Origin: Ichthyophonus hoferi
Lineage: Eukaryota > Opisthokonta > Ichthyosporea > Ichthyophonida > Ichthyophonidae
NCBI GenBank assembly: GCA_002751075.1
Contig: NAOQ01000605.1
Coordinates: 2,223-26,296, forward strand
Direction of reading: 5' to 3'
Length of the DNA: 24,074 nt
Below are positions 1-10,600 of this stretch, piece by piece. Each line of letters starts with the position of its first letter. The first letter of the stretch is position 1. The notes below the pieces were generated by a model. That model did not search any database and had not been told where the DNA came from. It saw nothing but the letters and a program-made list of their open reading frames with translations. The position numbers were made by a program, and so were the translations under genes.

Positions 1-319
1 GACATTAAATATACTAGTAAATTATTAGAAACATATATGTCTAGTTTAAATGACATGCCAAAATCCGACTGATTGAACCTTTCAGACTTGTCACAAATCT
101 TGATAATATTACTACTATGCCATACCAATATACTACTCTATTATTATACTACTCTACTAATAGTTTAACATACGTACACATATTTGTGTATTTTGTACCT
201 TAATTCAAATATCTTATGTAGCCAATCACGTATAATATACCTTTTAGCATTTAAAAGATATGGGTTAATTAAAAACAAATGTAAATTTTGGGGCTACAGC
301 CAGGCTAATGTTTTGGAGT
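1..319. other. AT-rich non-coding DNA
   Basis: I see no reading frame with protein-like composition, no splice-flanked block and no RNA gene here. The stretch is AT-rich and leads into the simple repeat that follows. Confidence 0.6.
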
Positions 320-590
320 CAGTATATTTATATATCATATAATGTAATGTAATATGGATGCAACACATAATATTATGCAATATGGTACAATATAATATAG
401 TGTAATATAATATAACGTAATAAAATATAATATATTATGATATAATATAAGATATAACATAATAGAGTATGGTATGATATAATACAAAATGAAATATAAT
501 GCCATATAGCATGATATGTTATAGTATAATATACCATAATATAATGGAATATAATATAGTATAATAGAATATAATATAATATAAGCACAT
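320..590. repeat. Degenerate TATAA-type simple repeat
   Basis: Short units such as AATATAATATAA, GTAATATAA and GATATAATA follow one another for about 270 bases with drifting 5 to 10 base spacing. The minus strand stays open here and reads as a monotonous Tyr/Ile/Leu string. That is a consequence of the repeat and not evidence of a gene. Confidence 0.8.
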
Positions 591-2242
591 TTTCTGTTGA
601 TAATGTTTGTTATTATTATTGTCTATTTTCTAAACACTTAAAAGAACGTGAAAAGGGAGACAGGACATATAATTTGATAGTCTTTAAGATTACCTTGATA
701 TTAGATTTGTTACAATGTAAATAACTTGATAGTGAATATTAAAGGTAGCGGCGTTTTTTGAATTAATGGTAAAGTTACAGTGGTTCTCTATTGGCTTGTG
801 TAAGTAAATATCTAATAGCCCAGTAATGATTACAAATAGTTTTTAAGAGATTAAGTTTTTACAATTGATTTGGATATTTATCATGAACCATTCCCTCACC
901 ATTGAGGGTTTTCATCAGCACTCTTATGATTGATTGCTAATTAATTAACGTCGGCTTATTGACTTATGGCGACTGATTCTGATATTGATTTATTACAAGA
1001 GTTATTAGGTCTGGATTCGACCTTCTGTGTTTTGAATGATACTAGCCAGCCAGATTAATTCATAGGTTGAGACCATAGTTGATCAAATATGATTTGATTG
1101 TAATCCAAGCATTGATATAAATGATTCAACAATTACTAATCTATGATCATTGCATCCAATCAAAGATTGGTGTACCTTCTATATATGGTTGGGTGAGTAC
1201 ACGTTTATATATATTAGAATTATAAAATATATTAAAAATATATAATCCATAAATAATATTACATTAAAATTCGATATAGCTCCACAAGTGAAACCTGCTA
1301 TTATACATAAACGATAGAAATTAAAAGAATAAAACCCACACGTGCACCAATCTGCAAAAAAACTATTAAAATGTGATATATATGATATTTTTCTAATTAT
1401 TGTTAGCACAATACAATCCATTATCACTTCCTACAACCTACTAAGTATATCTACTACATCGTATGCTTTTATGATCAAATATTCATTCTACACTATTTTA
1501 CGGGATAAAACTAATGCCTTTGTTGAAACAATACAATACGTTACAATGCAATGACATAACATAAGTACTTACTACAATGAGTTAAGCTCTTGGAAAAGTT
1601 ATTAGTTTTTATCTATTGTTGCTAGATTTGTTAAAAATATAATATGGTTCAAGTTGTATTCTAAACATAAGACAGCAGCCCTCCAAGCTCTTTTTCTAAG
1701 CAACTCGAGGCTAGAGTATAATATGTTCTATAAGGCATACGTTCAATAGAGGTCGTTCATAGTACATTAAATATACAAATCTATCAAATGTTCCTATCCC
1801 TCTAATATTAGTGCATATTACATAGTTGAAACTAGATAATTTTAGAATAATGACTTCAACGCAATTAGTTCAAAAAATTCTATTTAGGGCTAATAAGAAG
1901 GGTCAGCCTAGCTAAATAGTCTATTTACAGACCAATCATGCTTTACATTACTACTTGCCATACTTTTAAGTAATATTGTGAAGTCAAATATACTTTGACG
2001 AGCTTACAGATGCTTTAATAAGTAAATCAACAACCAGTACCAACTATATCTTGTGCGACTTTAAAGTTATCTTCATATATAATGTAATGATACAATAGTA
2101 TGAGCTACACTATAGAGCCATCAAATTAGAATTGAAACACTGTCAAGTATTTATATATCAACCTAAAAGTAAAATAATAATTATACCCTATAGTACCTCT
2201 ATTCTACATACCCACTATAGGCTAATTGCTATGGTGTCAGTA
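591..2242. other. AT-rich stretch with no firm gene
   Basis: Apart from the small frame listed at 966-1058, I see nothing recognisable. A frame open on the plus strand at about 1342-1554 has no ATG at its start and only AT-driven composition. Short inverted repeats occur, for example CCTATAGT near 2189 paired with ACTATAGG near 2214, but none forms a known element. Confidence 0.5.
966..1058 (+). CDS. Possible small ORF of 30 residues, unknown
   Basis: A frame starting MATDSDIDLLQELLGL and ending DTSQPD before a TAA stands out from the surrounding AT-driven translations because its composition is balanced and acidic. The 'DIDLLQELLGLDS' part looks like a short amphipathic helix. I do not recognise a family. 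It could be a real micro-ORF, the first exon of a longer gene, a relic, or chance. Nothing on either side clearly supports a gene: I see no convincing donor that would extend it and no poly(A) signal tied to it. Confidence 0.15.
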   Translation: MATDSDIDLLQELLGLDSTFCVLNDTSQPD

Positions 2243-2333
2243 TGTTGGGATTTATCAATCAGATTGAATCATTATCAGAATCTAATGGCATCAGATCCTG
2301 AGAGTGATTCAAGTAGATTGATAAATCCCAACA
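2243..2333. repeat. 91-base palindromic element, TGTTGGG...CCCAACA
   Basis: The first 18 bases (2243-2260, TGTTGGGATTTATCAATC) are the exact reverse complement of the last 18 (2316-2333). With a few mismatches the pairing extends to arms of about 41 bases (2243-2283 and 2293-2333, roughly 35 of 41 matching) around a loop of about 9 bases. The ends TGTTGG and CCAACA resemble copia-type LTR ends, but a whole unit this short and this palindromic also fits a foldback MITE. I see no target-site duplication. It abuts the broken copia element at 2334-3415 on its downstream side. Confidence 0.75.
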
Positions 2334-3415
2334 GGGTCATGGGCCCAGCATACTTCCACTGCACCACTCTGCTTTTTGTCATACACCTTGTTGTCAGACA
2401 TTGCCAATGCTAGGGACATATTGGCCAAACTTGGATGCATGAATTTAGAGTGAAGAATCTTATATGCAAGTAATCTAAAATTTGTTTCCTGCACTTCAGT
2501 CTTGGTTAGATACTTTATCCTAACTTCCTCCAGGGGAATTACTGAAGCATCCAAATTGTAAATGATACCATGCCTTTTACTACCTTGCATGATAATTGCT
2601 CCATCTCTATAAATAGTGAATGTGTCATTCATGAACCCAATTGTCATGTTTTTTCCATCTAAAGCTAGGATTGAAAATAGACTTACAGTAAAATCAGGTT
2701 CTAAACAGCTAACCATATGTTTGCTTTGTGGGTACATGTCCTAAAATATTTTCTTCTGGAATGAAGATGTTATGAGAATTTGCTTTCTAACACAAGTTTT
2801 CTTTTTAAGGCTTCAGATTTGAAGTTCCCTCCCGTGATATAGCCTGTGGCCACATAAAACACATTCTCTCCTCAAACACACAGTTTTATAATTTGTACTA
2901 TCTTATTGACAACTGAGGAGTTACCAGCCACCCTTTGATCCCAATGAAGACTGGTCTTCTGTTCTCTGGGGCTGTCCTCTCTCCTGGTAAAGTCTTGGGC
3001 CTCTCCTCACCTAGCCTGCTTTGGGATGAATGTCAAGACCAAGGTTCTCCAGTCTTTTCATTGAGAGGCACTCATTCATTAGATGTGGTCCTGGCAAATC
3101 TGACGAGCTGCTAACTCATCATTGTAAAACCCAACCATAGGTCTGTGATGGTGACCTTCTTTTAATTTGGATTGAGCCCCCAATTTTCTTGACTCTTCCA
3201 TCCTTACATGTGTGGCCATATCTTCAATGAACTCCTTCAGTGTCCTGTCTTACAGCTCTTGGTTACCTGTTGAGATGCTCCTACTACACTAGTTGAGTTG
3301 GTTCTAAGTTGTGGTTGTGTCCACTGCTAGGAAGAATCGAATGGTCATTAGAAAGCATACAAGAGACTCTTTTCCAAAATATTCCATGTTGAATCCATCT
3401 GTTGTTTCATTGCTT
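2334..3415 (-). mobile_element. Broken Ty1/copia retrotransposon (gag to pre-integrase)
   Basis: Read on the minus strand, the piece near 2400-2737 resembles the copia pre-integrase region that precedes integrase, with the typical sequence of an 'FTVSLFSILAL' block, a 'TIYRDG' block, a 'GIIYNLD' block and an 'H.KFMHPSL' block. The part from about 2900 to 3415 resembles copia gag. No integrase core, reverse transcriptase, RNase H or complete LTR pair is present, so this is a fragment. It has lost a continuous frame, with several breaks, and looks old. The identification rests on pattern recognition. A profile search against copia gag and pre-integrase models would settle it. Confidence 0.7.
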
Positions 3416-3655
3416 CTGAAATGAAGTACATTGAGGGTAAAAACTGGGATACTTTGGAAAAGCGTCTCTCATATGCTCATTTACAACCATCTGATCCTTC
3501 CTATCAGTGGACCAACCACAATTTCGAACAGGCCCAACTAGTTGTAGTGGGAGCATTTCAACAGCTAACCAAGAGCTGTGAAACACTAAAAGATTTCATA
3601 GAGGATATGACCACACATGTAAGGTTGGAAAGGCTGAAAGAGTCAAGAAAATTGG
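3180..3655. repeat. Large inverted duplication of copia gag
   Basis: The left arm (about 3180-3411) is the diverged reverse complement of the right arm (about 3420-3655). The turn is tight: TTCATT at 3406-3411 mirrors AATGAA at 3420-3425. Near the centre the arms align without length change (CTTTTCCAAAAT at 3369-3380 mirrors the matching block at 3451-3462). Further out the register shifts by about four bases. A transcript crossing it could fold into a long imperfect hairpin. Confidence 0.8.
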
Positions 3656-3690
3656 GTAAATAGGCAAATCAGTCAAAACCCAACAAAAGA
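3416..3690 (+). mobile_element. Ty1/copia gag fragment, opposite orientation
   Basis: This is a gag-like piece of the same family as the minus-strand fossil and its inverted partner. The frame at 3421-3663 contains blocks such as 'WDTLEKRLSYAHL' and 'LVVVGAFQQLTKSCETLKDF', which correspond to similar blocks on the minus strand at about 3180-3400. It is a fragment only, with no protease, integrase or polymerase, and is best treated as a fossil. Confidence 0.65.
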
Positions 3691-4041
3691 TAGTTCAGAA
3701 CTGGACTATAAACTTCTTTCAATATAAGGAGACGATTTACCATCACCACTTACATAATGACAAAATAATTCAATAATAATGACCAAAAAAATGTTTTAAA
3801 TAAATCTTTTTACTTCTTAGTATGAAGGAGAAGGACATTCCCATCTAAAACTATTCTTCGGTCTGTGAGTGGAAGAAAGAAAACATATGTTGTTCTTTCC
3901 GCATGGTGAATCTTGCAATCAATTGCTATGACAGAGTTAACTATCTTTTTATCATTGTGTTCTATACATACACATATGCCAAGTGGGCCTATAGTTGTTG
4001 TACTAATTTACGTTTTATTGTGATTTGCCATGAAAATCCAA
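3691..4041. other. Non-coding stretch between fossil and tandem repeat
   Basis: No gene is seen. An ATG immediately followed by GTGAAT at 3903-3911 is one of two places where a single-codon start exon for the downstream LSM2 gene could lie. That is only a candidate. Confidence 0.4.
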
Positions 4042-4161
4042 GTAGATGAATGAGTATAGCTTGATAAACCAGTGAGATAATAGCTATAGTATTATAATGC
4101 AATGAGATAATATTCATAGCATGATAATGCAAGCAGTTAATGGCTATAGCATGATATTGCA
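4042..4161. repeat. 30-base tandem repeat, about four copies
   Basis: The three clear units are 4072-4101, 4102-4131 and 4132-4161, all ending ATAATGCA or ATATTGCA and sharing GAGATAATA..TATAGCATGATA-like content. A more diverged unit precedes them at 4042-4071. The minus strand stays open through the repeat and reads as a ten-residue pattern (YHAIAINCLH, YHAMNIISLH), which I take as a by-product. Confidence 0.75.
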
Positions 4162-5275
4162 TATTAGCAACATGTAGGAACATTTTCATTAAATGTCGAA
4201 CCCAACGATAACACAGTAATAGCAGATAAAACAGCTAGGTTACATGCAAGGCAACTATAATGGTCAGCAACATATTTTTCTCTTTTATTCTTTAAATGTG
4301 GTTTGGTGGTCGAAAAGGGCAACGGAATTTTTCTGCTTGACAATATAGGATGCTTTTAAGTAAGATTATACTGCACTATTAGCGTAGAAGAATGCGTATT
4401 GTAAAAGGGATTTTAGTATAGGCACGATGAAAGAAAGAGTAGTACCTAAGCAGGTTAAACATATAGACAGGCAGGAGGCCGTACGGCCTAGCCACCTTAC
4501 TGGTGCACCTAAACACACACAAGCATTCTTGTTCTTGTTTTATTTATTGATTTTTGTTTTCTCATTATTTGTTCTTCCCTATCTTATTTGTATTTTTAAC
4601 TTTTTTTTTATAATTTTTTTATTAATGCTCCCCTTACTTTTTCTTTTTTCCGCAGTAAATAAGATTATTGTTTTGCTTTTTCAATGCATTGATACTTTGG
4701 CCTTGTATTTTTTGTATCTTTTCTTTTTTATCCTATCCTGTTATTTTCTTGTACTATATATAGATAATTGCCTATATACACACGCACATCACATTTCTCT
4801 GCTTTAAAAGCTATATGATTTGTCCCCTTGGGCTGGCATGTTATTTAAATATCTTCCCTTTCTCACCAAGTTAATGTTATTATTAATCTTGTGAGCTATC
4901 TCCAGTAGTTAGTTTCCTTTCCTCCTCTTCCAGATATAAGGAGGGGTTGGCCTATTCATTAGAGAAAAGTTACTTGAAATGAAAGAAAGCAGGGAATGTA
5001 CAGCTTGTATACAATAATTAATGAGATATCTACGTGTATGAGGGCTGATTGACTTTTATGTTAGGATGCTTCACCACCATCCTCTCCCTCTCACACCTAC
5101 ACTAACTTCCAGGCAATCCTCTAGTTTTCCCACATGCTTACCATTTGTCAATGATTAAATTGAAATCCTATGCACGTTTTATTTACACCCATGCGTTCTA
5201 TGCTTTTCTCTTTCTTATTATCCTTGCCCTTCCTATTCCTATTCTTTTTTCTCTCTTTTTCTCTCTTTCCCACAG
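4162..5275 (+). other. Probable LSM2 upstream region and first intron
   Basis: The LSM2 coding block at 5276 opens directly after a strong pyrimidine-rich acceptor (TTTCTCTCTTTCCCACAG), so much of this stretch is probably intron and 5' untranslated sequence. ATG followed by a GT donor occurs at 4260-4264 (ATG|GTCAGC). The segment from about 4520 to 4760 is very T-rich and leaves a long plus-strand frame open, rich in Phe and Leu. I read that frame as a composition artefact. The segment 5205-5275 is a polypyrimidine tract. Confidence 0.45.
4476..4489. other. 14-base perfect palindrome AGGCCGTACGGCCT
   Basis: This is a GC-rich perfect palindrome inside otherwise AT-rich DNA, upstream of LSM2. 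It could be a protein-binding site for a dimer. No known site is recognised and it may be chance. Confidence 0.4.
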
Positions 5276-6740
5276 CTGTTCTATTCTTTCTTCAAGACCC
5301 TAGTGGGTACCTATGTGATTGTGGAGTTGAAAAATGATCTCAAGATTAAGGGTACATTGCACTCTGTCGATCAATTTCTCAATATCAAACTGACTGGAAT
5401 ATCTGTGTTGGATGAACAGAAATTCCCCCACTTGGTACACACTTGCCTCTGTCATTCTCTTTCTCTCTCCCTCTTTATTGTGATACTTGCTTAGTGTTAC
5501 TATACCTGTCTTTCTTTCACCTTTCTTCTTTTTTTTGTGTTATGCATTTTGTAGCAGTACATTTAGACTAACCAATCATATAACTGGTTGCTTATAACAA
5601 ACCCTTTCCTTCTAGTATACTTTATTCTAATGATTTTGTCACAGTATAGCTATGGACATATAAGATAACAGTTGCCTTGGTTGTAGAGAGGTGGCTGAAG
5701 GTGGTATGATTAACAATATCCTCGATACTTCTTATCAATGAAGACAAATGAAAAAAAAAAAAAAAATTCTCTATGTATTTGACGAACTCTCTTGATCAAA
5801 AATATGCTATTGTCCTTTAGGATGGTTGTGGACAACACATACTAGGATACCAATTTAACACCAAGTTGGTCTCGCCCCATAGACGACCCTACTAAAACCT
5901 ATTCTAAACCCATGCTTGAGACTTACATGTTTGTGGATATAACTACAGATCTCAGTGGCCAACTGCTTTATTAGAGGATCAGTAGTGAGATATATTCAAA
6001 TACAGCCTGAGCTGGTGGACACGGAACTTCTTCAAGTTAGTTTCCTATTCTCTCTCTTGTTCTTTATACTACGACTATATTTTTTGGCTTCTCTCTTTAT
6101 TTTTATATATATAAGTATTGCCTTGTTCTCCACTTACGCTTACCTATCCAGTAAGGCTTTAAAGGGTAAATCTGTGATATTCTAGTGTGATCACATGTAT
6201 CTCTCTGGACGTGTCTCTTATTTATTATTATATAACAACATGCTATACACTCTCCACCTATTGTCTACCTCATTTCAGCCACCCCCACCGTATATTTAAT
6301 CTACACGGTTCCACCAGTATGCCCCCTGTATATCATCCTATTTAGCCTATCTATTCTAGGGCTAGAACTCAGTTACCTTCCTGTTCCAATTTCATTCTTT
6401 CATCATTATTGGCCTATGTGACCCTTACCCTTCTACCTTGTTAACTTACTCTATGCTGTTAAGACCGTAGGTATATTGTAGAAGCGTATGCTATGATTAG
6501 TAGTACGGTACAACACGATGCACCTGGGTCTGCATCTCATATAATCTAGATTTATGGAATGTGGGTTGGATGGATATGTTTGTATTCATATGTAGGTGTA
6601 GATATATTGACTGAGTACTGTATAGATTAATATTGAAGAGATTGTACAGGCTATTCTTGGCGGGATATAGATACTAAATCCCCCTCACCTTGCAGGATTC
6701 CACCAGAAGGGAGGCCGTCCAGCAAAAAGTAGGCGCATAA
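5276..6740 (+). CDS. LSM2: U6 snRNA-associated Sm-like protein LSm2
   Basis: LSm2 is a subunit of the nuclear Lsm2-8 ring, which binds the 3' U tail of U6 snRNA for splicing, and of the cytoplasmic Lsm1-7 ring, which promotes mRNA decapping. Three exons are visible: 5276-5434, 5949-6035 and 6696-6740 (TAA), joined by introns of 514 and 660 bases, both phase 0. They encode LFYSFFKTLVG..., Sm1 with VELKNDLKIKG and DQFLNI (residues 17-38), Sm2 with NCFIRGSVVRY (59-69), and a tail DSTRREAVQQKVGA. With one initiator Met the protein is 97 residues, matching the family's usual 95 or so. The first visible codon follows a strong acceptor, so the Met must come from an upstream exon consisting of little more than ATG. 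Candidates with ATG directly followed by GT are 3903 and 4260. The family call is very secure; the start is open. Confidence 0.95.
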
Positions 6741-6828
6741 ACGACCAGGATACTTAAGTCCTGTTACTGCCCTCATCACGCTATCAGATGCATCACACTC
6801 GAGTTGCCTATGCGCAATATGTAGATTC

Positions 6829-6834
6829 AATAAA
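6829..6834 (+). promoter_or_regulatory. Poly(A) signal AATAAA of LSM2
   Basis: A canonical AATAAA lies 89 bases after the LSM2 stop codon, at a usual distance for a short 3' untranslated region. Confidence 0.6.
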
Positions 6835-7557
6835 ATGGGTTTTCTTTTCTTTGTAACATGTTTTGCCGTTGAGGTTTCCACAACTGATACTAAGTGCTTT
6901 GTTAAATAAGTCAAATCTAGTACATGTAGTACATTTTTCTTTATTTGATTTCTTCTGCTGATTTCAATAGGGTTTTAATTCTTATTCTCTGGCGCTTCCT
7001 GCCTACACCGGTTGTAGGTAGAGTCTCTTATACACTACCTCAACCTAAATATGAGTGCAGGTTGTTTGGCATGTGTTCGATTAAAACTTGTGATTTGTGC
7101 TATGGTAGTTTTCTATCTCTAATGATACTCATGGTATGGATAACTTTCCATTAGGAATTGTCGTAGTGATTGGCCCAAATATTATGGAACAGTTATAGTT
7201 TGGTCGAGGTCGAGGTGGGGTATACTACGCATAATTTAATTACTCCTTCCCAATGGGCTAACTAGCAGTAATCCTTTGACTAATGTATTCTGAAGGTCAA
7301 AAAACATGACCTTGTCACTACAATGATTTATATTTGTATAATGACTGAATAAAAGATACTATTTCGGAGGGTGTGGCAGCAGTGATATTAACACGGGTTT
7401 GAAATCGTGTAAGTATTCAAAAGGTAACAATTTTAACAAGCAAATCTAAGATCCATTATATCACAACAAATAATTGCGGTAGACACACTTTGGAAAAATA
7501 AATGAATAATACGGAAAATGGTGCAATATTAAGAAAATGTGTAAATAAGAATCAAAA

Positions 7558-7563
7558 TTTATT
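7558..7563 (-). promoter_or_regulatory. Poly(A) signal AATAAA of the Agd3-like gene
   Basis: TTTATT on the plus strand reads AATAAA on the minus strand, about 110 bases beyond the TGA stop of the Agd3-like gene. Confidence 0.55.
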
Positions 7564-7673
7564 TTACTGGTGTTGGAAAACCAACCCAGAAGATTATATG
7601 TCACCATGAGGAGACCAAAATTTAATTTACAAATCTACCTCTGGTGCTATTAAATGCAACCAATCAATTGGAA

Positions 7674-10600
7674 TCAGGCCAAAATATTTACAGCAGCAAA
7701 GGTTGTTAGATTAGCCTCAGGTACTGGGTCTACTTTTCCATCTTTACAATTCGGAAGGCCATTGAATCGTTTCTTTAAGTCAATGAATGCCTTGTAGCGT
7801 CGACCGAAATAGAGTGTTGCATATTCTTCCAGACGATCGACTGATTTAATGGAGTGTTGACTAATGGACCTCCTCGCTTTTTTGATATGCTTAGGAATAG
7901 TTTTCTTGGCGTGGACCTGTATAAGTAGACATGCGGATGAGTGCTATGCAAGGATGTAAAGTTGAAAAATAAAAAAAGGTATAAGAACTTAAATAAATAT
8001 TAGAAAGAGAAAGATAAATAAAGCCTGTCTTATATTGTGTAAATAATTAGTCTAACCGATAGATTCGATGAGGCCTAATCCCCTTTTTCGCCATTTCTAC
8101 TTAGTATCTTATTTACTACGTTGTTGTTCTTACTGCAGCAACCACATCCGTCTTACCCTGTTAAATCAAGCACATGTATATTATTCTTATTTGGCTGCAA
8201 TACCTTTCTTTAGCTAGACAGATGGTTTTGTACTGACCTTAAGCTTTTTAACAGTGTCAGTCACACTTTCTTCCATTAGCAGATACCAGGAATTAACTGG
8301 GACATTGAGAGTGCGTGCCGTCTTTGCAGGCAGGGAGAGATTGTAATATTCTCTATCAAGGGCTATCAATTCCTTCTTTGTTTCAGCGTCTCCTCCTTTT
8401 CCATTTCGGCATACTAGAGCACCCAAAGCCTGATAGGAGAAGAAGATAAATATAATGATAGATAATAAATATATGCAAATATATGTAAGTAGAAAAAAAG
8501 TCAGAACAAGAGAGAAAATATATTAGTTTGGTGGGAGAAGTAGTGGAATTTCAAAATAGACTTTGGGTATCAATGAACTTATTTTATTTCTCTAGATTGC
8601 CTGAATAATTTTGGAGGTTGGGTTTTTAATTTGGCTTTCGTCACATACATTAGGTCTTACGTCTTAATACAATCTAAATAATAGTTATAATATTGAATAA
8701 TTCCATTTTTTTTTTCGTCATATCCTAGTCATCACAGCCGTATATAATAATATTACTATGTTTATGTACACGTGTACACGTAGAATAGTTTATTTAGGAA
8801 AGAGAAAAAAGAAAATTATTAGACGCAAGGAGCGCGGTATAAAAAGAGGAAAGGAGGATAGAAAGGCATTATCTTGAACGCAAAAATGTGTCAAGAAACA
8901 TTAAACATAGATAGGATGATAGAGATGCAACGGTACCTTATGTCTTTCTACAAGTGGAACCAGATCATCAGCCAGCTTCTTCTGCAAGTCCTTCTCGGCT
9001 GCAATCATGCTTTCTAAGATGAAAATCTCAAACTGTTTCGCATTCTTGACTTTCTTGAGGGCCAGGAGTTGACGTACAGTGGAACTGATCAGAGGATATG
9101 AAAGTGGGGGGGCATATTTGGCCTCGTATGTTTTACTTCTAGTTATGTATATTCTTCTCGTCGTTCCCTCTGTATACGTAGGTATTGCGGAGGAAAGAGA
9201 TAGTACGCATGATAAAGAGTCGGGTAAAGGGTAGGTTAATATTTCCTGAGGCTGAAGATAATATGAATATGTGAAGTTCGAAAGAGAAAACATCCGTCAG
9301 GGAGCTTGCATGTATAAGTATTGTCACCAAGTCATTTAGTCCGGTGTTTTTGTGCCAGTTAATAAGCTTTTATTTGTAAACCCATGCACTTTAAAAGTCA
9401 TAACAATAGTTTTCTTGTAATCTTGTTGAATAGGTTCAATATATGCCAAATTGCGTTGATTGTTTTGTGCATTTCATTCATCATAAAACTAAAAGTAAAC
9501 AAATATATAATCTAGTAATTCAATAGATTATAATGTAATTACCAGCACAACAGAAAAATACAAAGGGTCAGCAATTCAATATTTACATCGGAGATTGCCA
9601 ATGTAAAACCGTAGGGTTTGAGTCATCATATACTTGACTAGTCTAATTATTCCTGCATATACCTACATATACAATACAATAAATACAGAAAACCTTGCTA
9701 CAATTTCTTAATTATTGCAGCACCGGCATGTACCGAATCATGCTATAATATCAAAAAATTCTTCTATCAGCAACGCATATATCATGAATATTAATTGATA
9801 CTTACGCTTTATGCGAACATCCCTAGTCCGATCTACTCCGTACTTTTCCTCCGTCCCACCCATCCTCAATCGCAAGGGGTCGCTCCCATCCGGTCCTACA
9901 ACGCGACTGATTTTTGCTGTGCAATTTCTTTCTCCAGTAATGTAAACGTTCCTTGGTTTTCCCTTTTTGTACTCCAAATGGCCTACTAATCCACAATTAT
10001 CTCTCTCCATTCTCTCCTCATATATTGTTTTAAGTTCGTCCATTTTGACGGTATATATGGGTGCAGAAGTATAGTTGCTGACATAAGAAAGAGTAGCATC
10101 TACCCACATAGTAAGGAGAGATACATTGCGTCCTTGGTATGGCGAGAAACGGATGTTTGCCTGTTAACAACAACAAGTTAAATAGAATAATCGGGCAGGG
10201 GCAATCGACACAATACAGGGCCAAAATATAGTTGAAGATATAAACACAATATTATAAACCCATAGGCAACTAAAGAGAGAGCAGCGCTAGAAGATGATGA
10301 TTCCAGCATATGTTGTATTATATAGTTCTCTTCTAATGAAGAAGACAATTACTATGTGCAGTAGATCTATGCATATTGGTAGGATTTGATATGATTGAGG
10401 TTAGATATGCTTGTATAAGCGAAAAATTGAAATGGGATAATGATAGTGAAAGAGATAGAGAAGGAAAATGATATCAGAAAATAAAAGCCCAATAGCATAC
10501 ATGCCATATAGATCAGGGCCAAAAGCAATTTTCCTCCTATAATTTTTTTTTTGGCTTCTACATCCTTTAGGCTTGTAAATGTACAACTTATAAATAGACA

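Larger units (their letters stand above)
6741..7673. other. Intergenic gap between two convergent genes
   Basis: It contains the 3' untranslated regions of LSM2 (plus) and of the Agd3-like gene (minus). A small hairpin with arms AAGGTCA (7293-7299) and TGACCTT (7307-7313) sits between the two poly(A) signals. No further gene is seen. A plus-strand frame around 6945-7154 has no ATG at its start and no family resemblance. Confidence 0.5.

Noticed and set aside
373-588. Minus-strand open frame rich in Tyr and Ile
   Set aside because: It is a translation of the TATAA-type simple repeat.
1342-1554. Plus-strand 70-codon frame
   Set aside because: No ATG at its start, composition as expected from AT-rich DNA, and no family resemblance.
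4427-4807. Plus-strand open frame of 126 codons, with a hydrophobic, membrane-protein-like translation
   Set aside because: The hydrophobic part comes from a T-rich tract (about 4520-4760) that reads as Phe, Leu and Ile. There is no family motif, and it lies where LSM2's upstream intron is expected.
7293-7313. Hairpin AAGGTCA / TGACCTT between the convergent genes
   Set aside because: Seven-base arms are easily found by chance in a window this long, and nothing ties it to termination.
7380-7430. tRNA-like GGGTTTGAAATCGTG segment
   Set aside because: It lacks a proper T-loop and there is no matching D-arm or acceptor stem around it.
9139-9330. Separate gene start for the C-terminal exons of the Agd3-like gene
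   Set aside because: The acceptor at 9170 (GTATACAG) joins exon 5 in phase, with a pyrimidine-rich tract before it. An independent start would need a weak N-terminus with no signal or family support.
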